From JAPOVO01 sp026708165 (GTDB lineage Bacteria > Chloroflexota > UBA11872 > VXNJ01), in the NCBI GenBank assembly GCA_965208775.1, contig OZ242360.1, forward strand, positions 1,674,001 to 1,738,000: 64,000 nt of DNA, written 5' to 3'. Within the stretch, counting starts at the first letter, position 1; the number at the start of each line of letters is the position of its first letter. Positions 61,043 to 64,000 of the stretch are shown here, piece by piece. The notes beneath the pieces were generated by a model. That model was not told the DNA's origin and made no database searches. It saw nothing but the letters and a program-made list of their open reading frames with translations. The translations under genes and the position numbers were made by a program.

Positions 61043-64000
61043 ATGAGCACACGACTGAAATCAGTGTTAACCGTCATCTTTGTCGCGCTGATGCTGGCGG
61101 CGTTGGCGGCTTGCGACATCGGACCATCACCAACCGCGGACCAGGAGCCCACGGCGGCTGCCGCGCTGGTCGAACTTACGCCCTCTCCAAGCCCGACCCC
61201 GACCGCAACCGCCACTCCAGTAGAACCCACTCCTAGTCCGACGCCCACGGCGACTCCCGTCCCTGCGGAACCTACTCCCACCGCAACTCCAACACCCACG
61301 GCGACCCCCACTCCATCGCCCACACCTACGGCGACACCGAGTCCAACGCCCACGCCCACGGCTGCGCCGGAGGCGATCGATCCCGACGCTCCGCTGTCAT
61401 TCGACCCCTCGGTAATTCGCGGCACTCTCAGCAACGGCCTGGCTTACTACGTAAGGCACAACGAGGAACCGCGCGACCGGGCCTATCTGTCGCTGGTGGT
61501 GAAGGTCGGCTCGATCCTCGAAGAGGAGGATCAGCGCGGGCTGGCGCACTTCGTCGAGCACATGGCGTTCAATGGAACCGAGCGCTTCGAGAAGCAGGAG
61601 ATCGTGGAGTACCTGGAGTCCATCGGCAGCAACTTTGGACCCGACGTGAACGCCTCGGTTGGCTTTGACTCCACCCAATATTTCATCGAAATCCCAACCG
61701 ACGATCCGGAGATTCTCGAGAAGGCGTTTCAGATTCTGAGCGACTGGGCCTTCGCCATCACGTTTGCGCCGGACGAAGTGGAGCTTGAGCGCGGCGTGAT
61801 CCTCGAAGAGTGGCGCTTGTTTCGTGGTTTTGGAGCGCGCTTTCAGGATAATTGGTTTCCGCTGATATTTGGAGGCTCTCGCTATAACGAGCGAGCCCCA
61901 ATTGGGCTGCCCGAAGTCTTCGAAAACGCTCCCGCACAGCGCCTGGTGGACTTCTACCAGCGCTGGTACCGGCCCGACTTGATGGCCGTCATCGCCGTGG
62001 GGGACTTCGACACCGAGGTGATCGAAGCCAAGGTGCGGCAGTATTTCGCTCCGCCCCCGGAAGGCGAGGCCGGCCAGGCGGGCGCCGCCGTCGGACAGCC
62101 AACCGATCGGCCGCGCTATGGCGTGCCCGAGCACGACGAGCCGCGCGTCAACGTGTTCAGCGATCCCGAGGCGCCAGGCACACAGATATTCCTGGTACGC
62201 AAGCTTCCGCCCGAGTCGGGCGACGACCCGGCAGCGCTGCGGCGCATCGTGGTGGAGCGGCTGGCGTTCATGATGCTCAACGCCCGGTTTTTCGAGCGCG
62301 GTCAGGTAGAAGATCCCCCGTATCTTGGGGCCAGCGGCCTGCGTGGGGGATTCATCCAGCCGGTCGACCTCGTGCAGTTCGGGGCATGGGTGGAGCAGGA
62401 CGCCGTCGAGGCCGGGTTTGCGGCTCTGCTCGAGGAGACGCAGCGCGCTCGACAGCACGGGTTTATCGAGAGCGAATTGGCTCGAGAAAAAACCAACCTG
62501 TTAAGCGAGATCGAGCGTGTCTATAAGGAGCGCGATCAGCGGGAATCGGTCAATCTGGCCCGGGAGTACTTGGACCACTTTCTGAGCGGCACGCCGGTTC
62601 CCGGCATCGAGGCTGAGTGGGAGCTGTACCAGGCGCTTCTTCCGGAGATTTCGCTGGCGGAGGTCGACGCCGTGGCAGCTACCTGGAGCGAGCCGGGGAA
62701 TACGGTGCTCCTGGTGATGCGGCCCGAAGGCAGCAGCGCCAAGTCGGATGACGATTTGGAGGCTGAATTGCAGGCACAGCTCGCGGCAGCCGACACGCTT
62801 GAGGTTGATCCATACGAGGACGAGGTAGCCGACGTGCCGCTGATGGCGACGATCCCTACGGCGGGCAGCATCACCAGTGAAGAAGCGATCGAGTCAATCG
62901 ACGCCGTGAAATGGACGCTGTCCAACGGAATTACCGTGATCGCCAAGCAGACCGACTTCAAGAATGACGAGATCGTGTTTGGCGCCTTCAGTCCGGGCGG
63001 GCACTCGCTAGTCGACGACGTGGACTTTGTGTCTGCGCAATACGCCGCGTCATTGATTGGGGGCAGCGGCGTCGGGCCGCACGACAACGTGGCCCTGGAC
63101 AAGCTGCTCGCCGGCAAGCTGGTGTCCGTTTCACCCTATATCGGCGAGCTGTTCGAGGGCTTCAACGGACGCACGTCGCCGGAAGACATTGAAACGCTGT
63201 TTCAATTGATCCACCTGTACGCAACTGAGCCGAGGCTGGACCCGGTGGTCTACTCGAACTACGTGACAAGTCTGCGCAGCCAGGCGGAGACGCGCGCCGA
63301 CCAGCCGGACGCCGTGTTCTCCGACACGCTGAACACCGTGTATAGCCAGAACCACTTCCGCAGGCGCCCCCTCACCCTCGATGTGATCGACGAGCTCAGC
63401 ATGGAGCGCGCGGAAGCGGTGTATGCCGATCGGTTTGCCGACCTGGGCGATGCGACCTTCGTGTTCGTGGGGGCCTTCGACTGGGACGAGCTGCGCTCGT
63501 TGACGGCCACCTACCTGGCCAGCCTGCCGGCTGCGGGGCGTGTTGAGCAGTGGCGGGACGTCGGGGTCGATCCTCCGCCAGGGTTGGAGGAGCACGTCGT
63601 CCGCAGCGGCATCGAACCTCGCAGCAGGTCGGCGTTGCTGTTCGCAGGAGAGATGGAGTGGAGCCGCCAGGAGTCGCTCAGGCTAACCGTGGTGGCGGAA
63701 ATGCTCCAGATCCGTATGCGCGAGCGACTGCGAGAGGCGCTCGGCGGCACCTACAGCGTCGGCGTGATCTCCAGAGCCAGGTCGCAGCCGGACCCTGAGT
63801 ACTTGCTCTATGTCATCTTCGGCAGCGACCCCGACCGCGTGGACGAGCTATTTGAGGCGGTATGGGAGGAGCTGGCCTGGCTGCGCGACGGCGGTGAGCA
63901 GGACTACCTGGACACGGTTAAGGAACTTCTGCGTACGCCTCGCGAGGAGCAGCTGCGAGAGAACAGCTTCTGGCTCAATCAAATCGAGGCTACGGTGCAG
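61043..64000 (+). CDS. M16-family zinc peptidase lipoprotein, 5-prime part
   Basis: 986 codons are open to the window edge. Lipobox LAALAAC (C24), then about 90 residues of Thr-Pro repeats, then the M16 domain with the inverted zinc motif HFVEH (H169, E172, H173) in LAHFVEHMAFNG and E further on, followed by a second inactive half. Resembles PqqL-like insulinase peptidases. It would be anchored outside the membrane, held away from it by the linker. Confidence 0.9.
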   Translation, partial: MSTRLKSVLTVIFVALMLAALAACDIGPSPTADQEPTAAAALVELTPSPSPTPTATATPVEPTPSPTPTATPVPAEPTPTATPTPTATPTPSPTPTATPSPTPTPTAAPEAIDPDAPLSFDPSVIRGTLSNGLAYYVRHNEEPRDRAYLSLVVKVGSILEEEDQRGLAHFVEHMAFNGTERFEKQEIVEYLESIGSNFGPDVNASVGFDSTQYFIEIPTDDPEILEKAFQILSDWAFAITFAPDEVELERGVILEEWRLFRGFGARFQDNWFPLIFGGSRYNERAPIGLPEVFENAPAQRLVDFYQRWYRPDLMAVIAVGDFDTEVIEAKVRQYFAPPPEGEAGQAGAAVGQPTDRPRYGVPEHDEPRVNVFSDPEAPGTQIFLVRKLPPESGDDPAALRRIVVERLAFMMLNARFFERGQVEDPPYLGASGLRGGFIQPVDLVQFGAWVEQDAVEAGFAALLEETQRARQHGFIESELAREKTNLLSEIERVYKERDQRESVNLAREYLDHFLSGTPVPGIEAEWELYQALLPEISLAEVDAVAATWSEPGNTVLLVMRPEGSSAKSDDDLEAELQAQLAAADTLEVDPYEDEVADVPLMATIPTAGSITSEEAIESIDAVKWTLSNGITVIAKQTDFKNDEIVFGAFSPGGHSLVDDVDFVSAQYAASLIGGSGVGPHDNVALDKLLAGKLVSVSPYIGELFEGFNGRTSPEDIETLFQLIHLYATEPRLDPVVYSNYVTSLRSQAETRADQPDAVFSDTLNTVYSQNHFRRRPLTLDVIDELSMERAEAVYADRFADLGDATFVFVGAFDWDELRSLTATYLASLPAAGRVEQWRDVGVDPPPGLEEHVVRSGIEPRSRSALLFAGEMEWSRQESLRLTVVAEMLQIRMRERLREALGGTYSVGVISRARSQPDPEYLLYVIFGSDPDRVDELFEAVWEELAWLRDGGEQDYLDTVKELLRTPREEQLRENSFWLNQIEATVQ

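Noticed and set aside
61039..61434. Minus-strand frame rich in Gly-Val repeats
   Set aside because: It is the complement of the Thr-Pro linker in the M16 lipoprotein gene, an artefact of the repeat.

Overview
The window looks like a stretch of a GC-rich Chloroflexota chromosome, perhaps Dehalococcoidia-like. The grounds are the protein styles (TPTP-linker lipoproteins, a class II actinobacterial-type LeuB beside a standard one, a tmRNA tag ending in GEQELALAA), frequent GTG/TTG starts, and short dispersed palindromes of the REP type. The assignment comes from pattern memory, not a search.

Layout. 1-1.2 kb: end of a hydantoinase-B operon with a tiny TRASH-type zinc protein. 1.5-9 kb: an OmpR/PhoB-type regulator, an aquaporin with a decayed arsenate-reductase remnant, pstSCAB, and a convergent CYTH-CHAD polyphosphate-binding protein. 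9-13 kb: a GIY-YIG-like nuclease, two tandem thymidylate-kinase-like proteins and a Ppx/GppA phosphatase. 13-19 kb: accessory zone with mazEF, XRE-ImmA, Fic/Doc and HicB modules, DUF3892, a 44-residue basic protein, a VOC protein and an altered GH32 enzyme, interspersed with palindromic repeats. 20-31 kb: housekeeping (rpsP-khpA-rimM-trmD, groEL, murD, phosphoesterase, SWIM protein, YgjP-like peptidase, smpB) ending in the tmRNA gene ssrA. 30.9-39 kb: defence island beside ssrA, with an AAA ATPase + TOPRIM pair (PARIS/OLD-like logic) convergent with a type I restriction operon whose M and S subunits are fused and which carries a toxin-antitoxin pair between hsdR and hsdMS, plus a mazF-type pair upstream. 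40.5-52 kb: a minus-strand branched-chain amino-acid operon ilvBNC-leuACD-two leuB types-cimA, headed by a T-box leader with a probable leucine specifier. 52-55.6 kb: an unusual operon of a CbtB-like peptide, two membrane-anchored beta-domain proteins and a LonB-type membrane AAA+ ATPase that has lost its protease domain and gained HEAT-like repeats. 56-64 kb: PPK2 polyphosphate kinase, small membrane proteins, an esterase, an ERG4/ERG24-type sterol-reductase-like protein, and an M16 zinc-peptidase lipoprotein cut by the window edge.

Themes. Phosphate uptake (pst), polyphosphate binding (CHAD), polyphosphate or ppGpp hydrolysis (Ppx/GppA) and polyphosphate use (PPK2) occur in one window. Several genes (ppx, the second tmk-like gene, mazF, the YgjP-like gene, the LonB-like gene) have clear conserved coding sequence upstream of any ATG/GTG/TTG, which suggests non-canonical initiation, frameshifting or assembly errors. 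The best candidates for something undescribed are the CbtB/LonB-like operon, the structured small RNA or attenuator at 28.66-28.77 kb and the non-canonical-start pattern.
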